Source: an uncultured Eubacteriales bacterium (GTDB lineage: Bacteria > Bacillota > Clostridia > Oscillospirales > Acutalibacteraceae). From it: DNA of 64,000 bases. Location of the stretch: the NCBI GenBank assembly GCA_949068525.1, contig CARTIQ010000002.1:62001-126000 (forward strand), in the 5' to 3' direction. This document shows, piece after piece, positions 32,356-41,551 of the stretch. The translations under genes were made by a program, and so were the position numbers. The first letter of the stretch is position 1; each line of letters starts with the position of its first letter. The notes below the pieces were generated by a model. It worked only from the letters and a program-made list of their open reading frames with translations, was not told the origin of the DNA and did not search any database.

Positions 32356-33405
32356 TTACGCGATGTCCGCACGGGCCCACTGGGCTAGCAGACAAGTATA
32401 TATCTTGCCGGGCAGCATTGTGAGGGGCTTGCCATCGCTGGCAAAGTAAGAGAATGGCGATGTGTCGGTGTTACGAGTCCAGGTGATGTCGATGCATTTG
32501 CCGTGTGAGATGTATTTTCCGGTGCCGCGACCGATGATGTCCAGCGCGAGAAGCTCGGTATTATCGATGTTTTGGCCCGAAACGTTCATCAAAATGATGT
32601 TGGGCTTGCTGTTTTGCCTTTTGATATTGTCGTCCATCTGAGGCCGATTAAACTGGGAAACAAGGTAAGTCTGAGTAGGCTCGTTGTAGGTAAAAACGGT
32701 GCTCTTGTAGCCAGAAAACTTGGCGGTGACCTTGGTAGCGCTCGTGCCGCCTAGAACTTGCGAATCGTCGCCGAAGCTCTGCGGGTAGGTGTAATCATTG
32801 CCCCACTGAGTGCGAAATCCATTAGCGTTGATGCCCTCGCCGAGTTTCTTGCCAGACGTTAAAGCACTGTGCTCGAGACCGAGATTTTTACGTCTGGCCG
32901 GGTCCCTCCACATAAACTGACCCTTGATAAGGTCGATAGAATCAATGTAACCGCTATGGAGGATGCTGTAAGCGTGCGTGCTGCCGCCCAGGTGGACGTA
33001 GATGGCGTCGAGACTTTTGGCGATGCTTATGAAATACGGCCGAGAACTGCGTACGCTGCCAATGGCGGGCACAGAAAAAGGATCTTTAAAGACGCCCAGA
33101 ATTCGTGTTATGCCGCCCTCTGTAGGGCACTCATACATTATATCTGCCTCTGTGACGCCAAGGAGAGGCTGTCCGGAATGCAGGTTGTTTATCATAATGG
33201 CTATAGGGCGGTTATTAATCTTGCCATCATCGATAGGAAGGCCGGTAAGAGGGTTTTTGCTATAGGTTTCAATTCGGACTTCCTCGTTTTTAGGGGCTTC
33301 TGTAATGGGAGCATTTTTCTGATTTAGAAAAAAGAATCCGACAGCTGCGATAATAATTATAGCGAGAAAACCTGCCCTTGCGATCTTTTTTGATTTATTT
33401 TTCAT
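32356..33405 (-). CDS. YerB-like DUF3048 lipoprotein or anchored protein
   Basis: A 349-residue exported protein of the DUF3048 (YerB) family. Visible parts are an N-terminal membrane anchor (about 8-28) without a lipobox, the conserved NPLTGLPIDDG and RPIAIMINNL, TEADIMYECPTEGGITR, and the C-terminal GRGTGKYISHGKCIDITW domain. YerB proteins sit on the outside of the membrane; no activity is established. The ATG at 33405 follows GGAGGC. It is monocistronic and divergent from ppa. Confidence 0.85.
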   Translation of the reverse strand: MKNKSKKIARAGFLAIIIIAAVGFFFLNQKNAPITEAPKNEEVRIETYSKNPLTGLPIDDGKINNRPIAIMINNLHSGQPLLGVTEADIMYECPTEGGITRILGVFKDPFSVPAIGSVRSSRPYFISIAKSLDAIYVHLGGSTHAYSILHSGYIDSIDLIKGQFMWRDPARRKNLGLEHSALTSGKKLGEGINANGFRTQWGNDYTYPQSFGDDSQVLGGTSATKVTAKFSGYKSTVFTYNEPTQTYLVSQFNRPQMDDNIKRQNSKPNIILMNVSGQNIDNTELLALDIIGRGTGKYISHGKCIDITWTRNTDTSPFSYFASDGKPLTMLPGKIYTCLLAQWARADIA

Positions 33406-33473
33406 TTTTTGCCTCCAAATATGTGATTTTTAATGTGAAAATTAGGTTTTTCTACAGATTTTATCAAAATTAA

Positions 33474-33503
33474 TTTACAAATAGCCCAAATGTGTGATAT
33501 AAT
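33474..33503 (+). promoter_or_regulatory. ppa promoter
   Basis: TTTACA (33474-33479), 18-bp spacer, TATAAT (33498-33503). Confidence 0.6.
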
Positions 33504-33536
33504 TGATACGTCGAGATTTTTTGAAGGAGCTGTAAT

Positions 33537-34064
33537 ATGAATATTTGGCATGATATGGACGCCGAGCGGGTTTCTGCAAGTAGCTTTATGGCTGTTGTTG
33601 AGATCCCGAGGGGCTGCAAGACGAAATATGAGCTGGACAAACAGACCGGTATGCTGACGTTGGACCGTGTGCTGTATACTTCGATGCAATACCCGGCGAG
33701 CTATGGGTTTATTCCACGGACGTATTCTGAAGATGGCGATCCGTTAGATGTTTTGGTCCTTTGTTCGGAGGATGTTTATCCGTTAACGCTGGTAAAATGC
33801 TATCCTATCGGGGTTCTCTCGATGATTGACGACGGTGAAAAAGACGAAAAGATCATTGCGGTACCCTTTAAAGACCCGATTTATAATGGATATAAGGATA
33901 TAAGCGAGTTGCCAAAACATCTTTTTGACGAGATGAATCACTTTTTTACCCGGTACAAAGAGCTTGAAGGCAAGAAGACGTCGGTAGAGTCGATTAAAGG
34001 TGCCAAAGAGGCGTGCACAGTTGTTGAGCAGTGCATAGAAGCATACAAAAAGAAATTCTGCTAA
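33537..34064 (+). CDS. ppa: Inorganic pyrophosphatase, family I
   Basis: Hydrolyses pyrophosphate and so pulls biosynthetic reactions forward. The 175 residues carry the family I features: VVEIPRGCKTKYELDK, YPASYGFIPRT, and the metal-binding DGDPLDVLVL motif with three aspartates, then KDPIY and the C-terminal HFFTRYKELEGKK. Many Clostridia use the family II enzyme instead, so the presence of family I is a small taxonomic hint. ATG after GAAGGAG. Confidence 0.95.
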   Translation: MNIWHDMDAERVSASSFMAVVEIPRGCKTKYELDKQTGMLTLDRVLYTSMQYPASYGFIPRTYSEDGDPLDVLVLCSEDVYPLTLVKCYPIGVLSMIDDGEKDEKIIAVPFKDPIYNGYKDISELPKHLFDEMNHFFTRYKELEGKKTSVESIKGAKEACTVVEQCIEAYKKKFC

Positions 34065-34136
34065 ATGGGGCGATTAACGGCACGTCCTGATTTATAGTTA
34101 TGCATTTGGCCACAAAATTATGGCATTCCATTAAAA

Positions 34137-34166
34137 AAGGCATTTCTTTTGATTAAGAAATGCCTT
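34137..34166. terminator. Terminator between ppa and the SurA-like gene
   Basis: A perfect 12-bp stem, AAGGCATTTCTT / AAGAAATGCCTT with loop TTGATT. Read leftward it is followed by TTTTTT and so is best suited to the SurA-like gene; rightward the tail is weaker. Confidence 0.85.
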
Positions 34167-34187
34167 ACCTGTTTTGCTTTTAACCGG

Positions 34188-35384
34188 CTACGCAGCAGCG
34201 TTTACGAGCTTATTGAACATTAGCGGATTAAACTGATTAACCGCATTATAGTTTATGTTAAAGCCGAGCGAATCGAGTTTTTGCTTGACTTTATCTTCGA
34301 ACTCAGCCTGTTTCATCTCGGACAAAATGGTATCTCTCTGGCTTTCCTGGCCAGCCCCTTCGGATTCTTGGTTTTGCTCAGAATTGGCATCTTGGTTTGA
34401 GTCCGTAGATTCTTGGTTTTGCTCAGAAGAAGCCTCTTTGCTAAAGTCGATATCTTCAGAGGGCGCGCCGCCGTTGTAAATAAAGAAGTATACGTTGTTA
34501 AAAGTAACCATGGAGGCCTTGCCTTTTTCGAGCGTCTTGATCTTCTCCGCAATCTCTGCCGCAAGGGTAGGGGAGTTCGGATTAATGATTTGCTCAATCA
34601 ACGGGTCACCATCGGCACCAGATGGGGCAGACGCAGATTTTTTGATTTCTTCGCGAATTTGATCAATAGACTTATTGCCGTTGTTTATGGCATCCACATA
34701 GGCATTTAGCTCGTTCTGAATGGATTCCTCGGTTTCGACTTTTTGATTTTCGTTGTTTGCGGACTCTGGATTATTTTCTGAATTAGAATTATCTGTATTG
34801 CCAGACTCTGTTGAAGGAGTAGGCATTTTCGAGTAAAACAACAGCTTCAAATAATTTTCTTTGTAGTATTGATTTAGCTCCTCATCAGAAACGGGGCTAG
34901 CGCCGTCTTTGCCGTAAGTCGAAAGGAAAAGCTTGTTGCGCTTAATCTGAGACGAAACTACGCGCTGCACGTCGGCCCGGCTTATGCCAGAGTTTTCGAA
35001 CGCCGAGCTAGAGGAGGACATGATAGATTCGACGAGGTCTTGAATTTGTTTTTCGTCAGCTTCGGTCAAAGTCAAGCCTTTTTCGGTGAACATCTTTTCA
35101 ATAGCAAGGGCCTCCTTGCACATGCTAAGCGCCTTTTCGACTATCCAATTAGGTGCACTCTGGCCGTCAATAGTGGCGTTGCTGATGTCGTCGGGAGTGC
35201 CGTTGTCATTAGAGAGCTTCTGCATGGCCTCTTGATGAGCCTGCATTAAGAAAAAGACGTAAACGCCAGTCGCAAGGGATTCATCGCCGCTTTTGATAGC
35301 CCAGGATTTATCGAAACAACCGCAAAAATTCAGACAAATCGTGAGTGCCAAGAATAAGGTGACAAATTTTTTCACAAATTTCAT
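34188..35384 (-). CDS. SurA/PrsA-like lipoprotein chaperone
   Basis: A 398-residue probable lipoprotein (signal with FCGC lipobox, cysteine near residue 23) with an N-terminal SurA-like helical region (LATGVYVFFLMQAHQEA ... DEEQIQ-type helices, about 35-170). It lacks a recognisable parvulin core; in its place is a linker (about 185-215) and a second low-complexity Glu/Gln/Asn/Ser-rich stretch with EQNQES repeats (about 310-350). I infer an extracytoplasmic folding role from the N-terminal region only. The ATG at 35384 follows GGAGGG; an upstream extension of 39 codons lacks a signal sequence at its N-terminus. Confidence 0.65.
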   Translation of the reverse strand: MKFVKKFVTLFLALTICLNFCGCFDKSWAIKSGDESLATGVYVFFLMQAHQEAMQKLSNDNGTPDDISNATIDGQSAPNWIVEKALSMCKEALAIEKMFTEKGLTLTEADEKQIQDLVESIMSSSSSAFENSGISRADVQRVVSSQIKRNKLFLSTYGKDGASPVSDEELNQYYKENYLKLLFYSKMPTPSTESGNTDNSNSENNPESANNENQKVETEESIQNELNAYVDAINNGNKSIDQIREEIKKSASAPSGADGDPLIEQIINPNSPTLAAEIAEKIKTLEKGKASMVTFNNVYFFIYNGGAPSEDIDFSKEASSEQNQESTDSNQDANSEQNQESEGAGQESQRDTILSEMKQAEFEDKVKQKLDSLGFNINYNAVNQFNPLMFNKLVNAAA

Positions 35385-35507
35385 TTTTACCCTCCGTTTT
35401 TTGATTGCGCAAACAGGGTTAAAATCCGCGTCAAGAGCCAAAAGTTCGCGCAAGAATATTGTTTTAATCAGATTATACACTTTTTTGCAAAAAATGTCCA
35501 CAAAAAC

Positions 35508-38500
35508 TTAAGATATCGATAAAATTTCTTTCAAGCTAGTAATAACAGGAAGATTCGGGTCAGAAGCAACGCAGATGTGAGGTTTGGCGGTAGTTTTGAT
35601 GGTAACGTGTTTGCCCATAGTTTTTATGAATTTTTCGAGAAGCTTCTCGTTCAAATTGTTAGAAAAAAGCAGAAAAGTGCTGTTCTGCTGGCGGATTTCA
35701 TAAATCCCGAGGTCCGCAGCGGTGTTGCGAATGAGCGCGATGTCAATCAGATTGCTAACGTTTTCGGGTGGATCGCCAAATCTATCGATCAGTTCATCAA
35801 AAACGTCGGTAGCATCGTCTTTTGAGCGAATATCCGAAATGCGACGATAGATATCAAGCCGCTGGTTCAGGTTCGAGATGTATCGTTCCGGAATATGTGC
35901 GCTAACCTGGACGTCCACAAGGCATTCAACCTCCAACTTTGCCGGCGTATCACCCTTTTCAACGCGAACAGCGTTCTCCAAAAGCTTAAGATACATGTCA
36001 TAACCCACGTCGGCCATATGTCCGTGCTGTTCGCCACCAAGAATGTTCCCGGCACCACGCAGCTCAAGGTCTCTCATGGCAATTTTAAACCCAGAACCAA
36101 ACTCGGTAAACTCGCGAATAGCCGCAAGACGTTTTTGCGAAATCTCGCTTAAAACCTTATTGCGCTTATAGGTGAAATAGGCAAAAGCGCGACGTTCTGA
36201 GCGTCCAACGCGTCCACGAATTTGATGAAGCTGTGCAAGTCCGAGTATGTCAGCGTTTTCAATGATTAACGTGTTCACATTTGCAACGTCAATGCCGGTT
36301 TCGATTATCGTCGTGCAAACCAAAATGTCGATTTTATGGGCAATCACGCCCTGCCACACGCGAGAAAGCTCCTGCTCGGACATCTTGCCATGAGCAAAGC
36401 CGACTGTCGCTTCGGGAATCTGGCACTGTAGAGCAGCCGCAGTCTGAGAGATGCTGCCAACGCTGTTGTGCATATAGTAGACTTGGCCGCCCCGCCGTAG
36501 TTCCTTGCGAATCGCCTCGTTGATGATCGTCTGATCGTGCTCCAGAACATAGGTCTGCACCGGGACCCGATTCTGTGGGGCTTCTTCGATCGATGACATG
36601 TCGCGGATTCCAGACATCGCCATGTTCAGGGTGCGCGGTATGGGCGTTGCCGACATCGTGAGGATATCGACGTTTTTGGCAATTTCCTTAAAGCGCTCTT
36701 TTTGCTTAACGCCGAACCGCTGCTCTTCGTCGATAATTACGAGGCCCAAGTCACGAAAAATCACGTCTTTTTGGACCAACCGGTGTGTTCCTACGATGAT
36801 GTCAATTTCGCCGCGTTTTAGGCGCTTTAAGATGGACTCTTGCTGCCGTGGAGTCCGAAAGCGCGAGAGCATCTCAATTTTCACAGGAAAGGAGTCAAAT
36901 CGCGCCAGGATTGTCTGAAAATGCTGCCAGGCTAAAATGGTCGTGGGCACCAGAATGGCGCACTGTTTTGAGTCGCAAATGCACTTGAACGCCGCTCGCA
37001 GGGCAACTTCTGTTTTGCCAAAGCCGACATCCCCGCACAAAAGGCGGTCCATTGGAGCAATCCGTTGCATATCAGCCTTTATCTCGTCGATGCACCGCAT
37101 TTGATCGGGTGTTTCGGTGTACTCAAACTGAGCCTCAAAATCACGCTGAAGTTCGCCATCTTCAGTAAAAGCATAACCTTTTGTCCGCAAACGATCGGAG
37201 TACAGCTTGATAAGCTCCTTTGCGATATCCTGAGTGGCCTTTTTTACGCGCGATTTCGACTTTTGCCAGTCGCTCGAGCCCAATTTATTCAGCTTTATAC
37301 GAGTTTCCGCCGCCGGACCGATGTATTTGTCGACCAAATCGAGCTGGGTGACAGGAACATAGAGCGTGTCGCCTTTCGCATATGAAATTTTGATGTAATC
37401 CTTCGCCACACCTTGCATATCGAGTTTATGAACGCCTTTAAAAACGCCAATCCCGTGTAGGCTATGAACCACATAATCGCCGACGTGGAGGTCCGAGAGG
37501 CTATAAATGCTTGTAGGTTTATTTTTCTTTTTAGGAAAAACCTTCTGAGATTTGGCAGTACGACCGCAGGCAATGAGCGAAAAATTAATTTCTGGATATT
37601 CAAAACCACACGAGAGGATTCCAGGGGTGACAATTTTAGCTCCTTTTTGTATATTTGATGTGTTTAATACAAAATGTATATTTTTGCAAATTGGGCTAAG
37701 GTCGAATACAATGCTGTTTGCAGCGTTTTCATCGCCGGCAAGAATCACAACAGATTGTTCTTTGCTCGTTGAAGACAGATCTTCGCTCAAAAGAGGAATA
37801 TTTCCGTTCCAAGGCGCTATTTGGCGGGCGTTAAAGGCAAAAGTTTCATCAATTGACGAAAAACAACTCTGAGTTAAAAACAAATCAAAATATAAAGTAC
37901 GTTTATTAGAAAGTAAAGGCAAAAAGTCAGATTTATCGAGCGAAAAAGAAGTCAGACCATCGCAAAGCACGCCATCTTCTAAGTATAAACGTATATCTTC
38001 CTCAAAATGTGCCCGATGTGACCGCAGTTTTTCATCAACCTGTGACTGATCACATATGAATATCATCGTATTTGACGGTAAATAATCCAGCAAAGTCCCC
38101 GGAGAATCGTATATAAGAGACATAAACTTATCACGAGAGCCGATGTTGCCAGTGTTTTGTAGGGACTCTATTTCTGCGCGCAAAGTGTTGATCGCATTTT
38201 CACCGGATTTACTTGCTTCAAGACGTTTTTGAAGTTCAATCATTTTCGTCAAAAGTTTAGCAGTGTCGCCAATGAGGATCTCTCGGGCGGGAGAGATATT
38301 CATAGTATCAACTTTTTCGGTACGACGCTGATCCGTAATGTCAAAAAAACTCATAGAGTCGATTGTGTCGCCCCAGAACTCAATTCTGACAGATTGATTA
38401 CTATCAGTTGAAAAAACGTCTAAAATTCCTCCTCGTAAAGAAAATTGCCCGGGGCCATCAACCTGGTCAGAGCGCGTATAACCGGCATTTATAAGCTTTT

Positions 38501-38957
38501 TAACAGCATTTTCTGGAGAAACTTTTGTGTCCAATTCGATGCTGAACGTAGCATTTCCAAGAGTGTTTTTTGGTGCAGTAAACTGCAGTGCAGCGTCAAT
38601 TGTAGCAACTACGACGTCCAAGTGACCGCGTAAAATTTGGCTCAGAACGCTAATCCTCTGATGTTCGTAGTCCGCAGATTGCCCCTCAATATTGTAAAAG
38701 TTGAAGTCGCGAGCAGGAAAAACGGCGGCTCTGCTGCCCATAGAGGTTATATCTGCAACTATTTTTTGTGCTATACATTCATTCGGAACGATCACAAGAC
38801 CCAATAAATGCTTGAGCTTGCAGATAGAATGAGCAAAGTGTGCTTTATGAATATCTGCTAATCCGGTAATACTAATCGTATTTTTGTTATCAAAAACTCC
38901 AAAAAGTATATGGTTGAACGTTTGTGACTTTAGTAATATTTTGTCTAAAAATTCCAT
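35508..38957 (-). CDS. mfd: Transcription-repair coupling factor Mfd
   Basis: A translocase that removes stalled RNA polymerase and recruits UvrA. The 1149 residues show the UvrB-homology N-terminus, the polymerase-binding CarD-like domain starting near LHVGDYVVHSLHGIGVFKGV, the RecG-like motor with Walker A GDVGFGKTE (about 640) and DEEQ (about 740), and the TRCF C-terminal domain. The ATG at 38957 follows AGAGGA, ten bp after pth on the same strand, as in B. subtilis. Confidence 0.96.
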   Translation of the reverse strand: MEFLDKILLKSQTFNHILFGVFDNKNTISITGLADIHKAHFAHSICKLKHLLGLVIVPNECIAQKIVADITSMGSRAAVFPARDFNFYNIEGQSADYEHQRISVLSQILRGHLDVVVATIDAALQFTAPKNTLGNATFSIELDTKVSPENAVKKLINAGYTRSDQVDGPGQFSLRGGILDVFSTDSNQSVRIEFWGDTIDSMSFFDITDQRRTEKVDTMNISPAREILIGDTAKLLTKMIELQKRLEASKSGENAINTLRAEIESLQNTGNIGSRDKFMSLIYDSPGTLLDYLPSNTMIFICDQSQVDEKLRSHRAHFEEDIRLYLEDGVLCDGLTSFSLDKSDFLPLLSNKRTLYFDLFLTQSCFSSIDETFAFNARQIAPWNGNIPLLSEDLSSTSKEQSVVILAGDENAANSIVFDLSPICKNIHFVLNTSNIQKGAKIVTPGILSCGFEYPEINFSLIACGRTAKSQKVFPKKKNKPTSIYSLSDLHVGDYVVHSLHGIGVFKGVHKLDMQGVAKDYIKISYAKGDTLYVPVTQLDLVDKYIGPAAETRIKLNKLGSSDWQKSKSRVKKATQDIAKELIKLYSDRLRTKGYAFTEDGELQRDFEAQFEYTETPDQMRCIDEIKADMQRIAPMDRLLCGDVGFGKTEVALRAAFKCICDSKQCAILVPTTILAWQHFQTILARFDSFPVKIEMLSRFRTPRQQESILKRLKRGEIDIIVGTHRLVQKDVIFRDLGLVIIDEEQRFGVKQKERFKEIAKNVDILTMSATPIPRTLNMAMSGIRDMSSIEEAPQNRVPVQTYVLEHDQTIINEAIRKELRRGGQVYYMHNSVGSISQTAAALQCQIPEATVGFAHGKMSEQELSRVWQGVIAHKIDILVCTTIIETGIDVANVNTLIIENADILGLAQLHQIRGRVGRSERRAFAYFTYKRNKVLSEISQKRLAAIREFTEFGSGFKIAMRDLELRGAGNILGGEQHGHMADVGYDMYLKLLENAVRVEKGDTPAKLEVECLVDVQVSAHIPERYISNLNQRLDIYRRISDIRSKDDATDVFDELIDRFGDPPENVSNLIDIALIRNTAADLGIYEIRQQNSTFLLFSNNLNEKLLEKFIKTMGKHVTIKTTAKPHICVASDPNLPVITSLKEILSIS

Positions 38958-38967
38958 TTTGTTCCTC

Positions 38968-39558
38968 TTAAGAATTAAACTTGCTCATTGCGCCGTCGAT
39001 GTCTCCGCCGATCATCAGTTCAAGAGCGAGGCTTACATTTTTTATTGCGATATCAATTTTTTCACGCTCCGCGCCGCTAAATTCGGACAAAACCCAGTTG
39101 GAAAGATCCCATTTTGGCGGCTTGGCGCCAACGCCGATTTTTATGCGAGGAAAGGTATCGCAGCCCGTCTTGAGAATTATATCTTTGAGGCCGTTGTGTC
39201 CCCCAGCGCTGCCCTTTCTGCGAATTCGCAACTTGCCTGGAGGCAAAGAGATGTCATCCGCGAGGACAATCACATTTTTAACAGGAATTTTGTGGTAATT
39301 GATGATTTCTTCGACAGCGTCGCCACTTAAGTTCATAAAAGTTTGAGGTTTTGCCATCAGGACGCGATTATCTGCAAATGAAGTCTCAAAAACTTCGGCA
39401 TGGTGCTTAACTTTTTTGACAGTGACGCCTTTTTCCGCGATAATCTGGTCGATAGCCATAAAACCTGCGTTATGACGAGTGTTTTTGTACTTGTCGCCAG
39501 GGTTGCCGAGCCCCACAATGAGAAATTCGGGCCTTGATTTATTAAAAATTTTAAGCAT
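38968..39558 (-). CDS. pth: Peptidyl-tRNA hydrolase
   Basis: Releases peptides from prematurely dropped peptidyl-tRNA. The 196 residues have the family opening LIVGLGNPGDKYKNTRHNAGFMAID with the catalytic histidine, KPQTFMNLSGDAV, and VLADDISLPPGKLRIRRKGSAGGHNGLKDI. The ATG at 39558 follows AGAGGTG. It forms an operon with mfd (10-bp gap). Confidence 0.96.
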   Translation of the reverse strand: MLKIFNKSRPEFLIVGLGNPGDKYKNTRHNAGFMAIDQIIAEKGVTVKKVKHHAEVFETSFADNRVLMAKPQTFMNLSGDAVEEIINYHKIPVKNVIVLADDISLPPGKLRIRRKGSAGGHNGLKDIILKTGCDTFPRIKIGVGAKPPKWDLSNWVLSEFSGAEREKIDIAIKNVSLALELMIGGDIDGAMSKFNS

Positions 39559-39589
39559 GGAAACACCTCTTTTTTCTGTAAACAGCTAA

Positions 39590-39645
39590 ACGGCGGGGAA
39601 ATAGCCCCACCAATTGTTATTGCAATACTAAGTTTGAGCCGCCGT
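39590..39645. other. Inverted repeat in the pth leader
   Basis: ACGGCGG (39590-39596) pairs with CCGCCGT (39639-39645) across a 42-nt interior. A GGGG/CCCC hairpin overlaps its left arm. No strong T-run follows on either strand, so it is not a classical terminator; it lies between glmU and pth. Confidence 0.5.
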
Positions 39646-39687
39646 CTTCGTTAGAGTAAATATATATATAGTATAAACAGCATATAA

Positions 39688-40719
39688 TTATACAAGATTG
39701 TTATTGCGAACAACTGAAAAAGGCTTTATCGAAACATCAGAAATAATGCGAGAATCAGCGCAGTCAATAGCCCTCAAGACAATATTATTGCCGATTAAGC
39801 AGTTTTCTATGTGAGAGTTTGGCCCAACTACGCAGTTTGTGCCGATAACAGTTTTTCCAGTAATGACCGTGCCAGGAAGAATGCAGGTGTTTTGCCCAAT
39901 CTGAACTTCATCCGTTACGATAACACCGTCTGTGCAGGGAATATCGACGCCACTAAGCATCAATCGCTTAAGGATGCTCATTCTAGCGACATTGTTGAGC
40001 TCGCTCAGCTGAATGGGGTCATTTGCACCGAGCACAGTATTTTCGGATTGAGAAATATAGGCGTTAACGCGGAACCCGCGGGACAAAAGCAGACCGATGG
40101 CATCGGGGAGATAGAATTCTTGCTGAGAGTTGTTGTTTTTTATATTTTGCAAGGCATCCAAAAGCGGAGAAACCCTAAACCAGTAGCCACCAGAGTTCAC
40201 CTCATTTATCTTCTGCGTCGTCTCGTCGGCATCCTTTTGCTCCACGATGGAGGTGAGAGTCCCTGTGTGGCTGTCGCGGATGATTCTCCCGTAACCATAG
40301 GGATTTCTGATGTTAGCAGAAATTACAGTAGCGTCATTTTCCTGATTCTGATGCAGTTTGTAAGCGTTTTTTATAGTGCGACTATCCATAAAAGGGCCGT
40401 CGCCGTTCAAAATCAGGACATCCTTATCAATATTCTCTAAAAGAAAATTCTTGGCCGTCAAAACGGCATGAGCAGTGCCTTTACGCTCTTTTTGAATAAC
40501 AGTTTCGTATGGCAGATCAAGTTTCTGCAAGTAGTCAATAATCATATCGCTTTTATAGCCGACAACCACGCATACTGGCGAGATTTCTACATCACTTAAG
40601 GCGTTTAAAACCCATTGCAGCAAGGGTCTAAAGAGAACTTTTGACAAAACCTTAGGCATGTTCGACTTCATGCGAGTTCCCTCACCCGCAGCTAAAACGA
40701 TTGAACAGGTATTTTTCAC
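39688..40719 (-). CDS. GlmU-like N-acetylglucosamine-1-phosphate uridylyltransferase, short form
   Basis: Makes UDP-GlcNAc from GlcNAc-1-phosphate for peptidoglycan. The 343 residues begin with the pyrophosphorylase motif LAAGEGTRMKSNMPKVL and contain the GNDxP-type NGDGPF and GYGRIIRD segments, then only about four turns of left-handed beta-helix (IGQNTCILPGTVITGKTVIG ...). A full-length GlmU has about 450 residues and ends with the acetyltransferase site, which is absent here. The stop is followed directly by non-coding AT-rich sequence, so this is a short form rather than a visible frameshift. GTG start at 40719 after GGAGGC. Acetylation must be done by another enzyme. Confidence 0.85.
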   Translation of the reverse strand: MKNTCSIVLAAGEGTRMKSNMPKVLSKVLFRPLLQWVLNALSDVEISPVCVVVGYKSDMIIDYLQKLDLPYETVIQKERKGTAHAVLTAKNFLLENIDKDVLILNGDGPFMDSRTIKNAYKLHQNQENDATVISANIRNPYGYGRIIRDSHTGTLTSIVEQKDADETTQKINEVNSGGYWFRVSPLLDALQNIKNNNSQQEFYLPDAIGLLLSRGFRVNAYISQSENTVLGANDPIQLSELNNVARMSILKRLMLSGVDIPCTDGVIVTDEVQIGQNTCILPGTVITGKTVIGTNCVVGPNSHIENCLIGNNIVLRAIDCADSRIISDVSIKPFSVVRNNNLV

Positions 40720-40885
40720 AAAAAAGGCCTCCAAAATTAATAATACAAACAAAATAACATCAAAACCCGCGTGGTGAACGACCTGAGAGCAATTTAGAAT
40801 CATTATAAAAACAAAATTAAAAAGTGCCATGAGGTCGAACAAACCGGGGAATAAGCCAAAATCAAAGTTAATAAACGTTTTTGTG

Positions 40886-41416
40886 CTATTTGACGATACC
40901 GGTTTTTATTAGGTCCAGAGCCGCGACTAATGCATTATATGCGGCAGATATCCGAATGTACTCGCGATCTGCAGAAATACCATGCGCCAAATTCAGCTGA
41001 ATATAGGTAGTTTTGGTAATGTTAGAGAGTCCGATATACACAAGACCCACGATTTCATCGGAGTTAGGGCCCTTTGGACCTGCATAACCCGTGGTAGAGA
41101 GACCGATATCGGCCTTTGCGAGCTTTCTGACACTTGCAGCCATTTCCATTGCGGTCTCTTTAGAAACGGCGGTGTGACGCGCCAGAGTCCTTGAAGAAAC
41201 GGATAGCAATTTTTCTTTTATAGAATTTGAATAGGCGCAAATTCCGCACTCAAAAACCTCCGAAGCACCGGGAATATCGGTAATCAACTTAGCAATCAAG
41301 CCGCCGGTACAGCTCTCGGCAGTAGCAATCTTCAAGTTTTTTTCGAGCAACAAGTCGATCAGTTCGCGCGCAAGCAGATTAATATTTAGGGAATTCGCAG
41401 ATTTTCTAGCATCCAT
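40886..41416 (-). CDS. pncC: CinA C-terminal domain protein, NMN amidohydrolase
   Basis: A stand-alone CinA C-terminal domain (PncC type), which deamidates nicotinamide mononucleotide for NAD recycling. The 176 residues show LLLEKNLKIATAESCTGGLIAKLITDIPGASEVF and the TGYAGPKG motif (usually TGIAGPGG). The ATG at 41416 is about 11 nt from GGGAGG. It has its own minus-strand promoter (41477-41449), back to back with that of the CrtO-like gene. Confidence 0.88.
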   Translation of the reverse strand: MDARKSANSLNINLLARELIDLLLEKNLKIATAESCTGGLIAKLITDIPGASEVFECGICAYSNSIKEKLLSVSSRTLARHTAVSKETAMEMAASVRKLAKADIGLSTTGYAGPKGPNSDEIVGLVYIGLSNITKTTYIQLNLAHGISADREYIRISAAYNALVAALDLIKTGIVK

Positions 41417-41448
41417 TTTTTTCGGGCCTCCCAAACAAGTCTAAATCT

Positions 41449-41477
41449 ATTTTAAAGTTGATGCGCTAGTATGTCAA
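41449..41477 (-). promoter_or_regulatory. pncC promoter
   Basis: On the minus strand: TTGACA (41477-41472), 17-bp spacer, TAAAAT (41454-41449). Confidence 0.7.
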
Positions 41478-41493
41478 ATTTTTTCAAAAGTCA

Positions 41494-41523
41494 TTGACTT
41501 TTTGGGGGATTTTGGGGTATCAT
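41494..41523 (+). promoter_or_regulatory. Promoter of the CrtO-like gene
   Basis: TTGACT (41494-41499), 18-bp spacer, TATCAT (41518-41523), divergent from the pncC promoter. Confidence 0.65.
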
Positions 41524-41551
41524 AAAAAGTGGAAACGAGGTTGACAAATTT

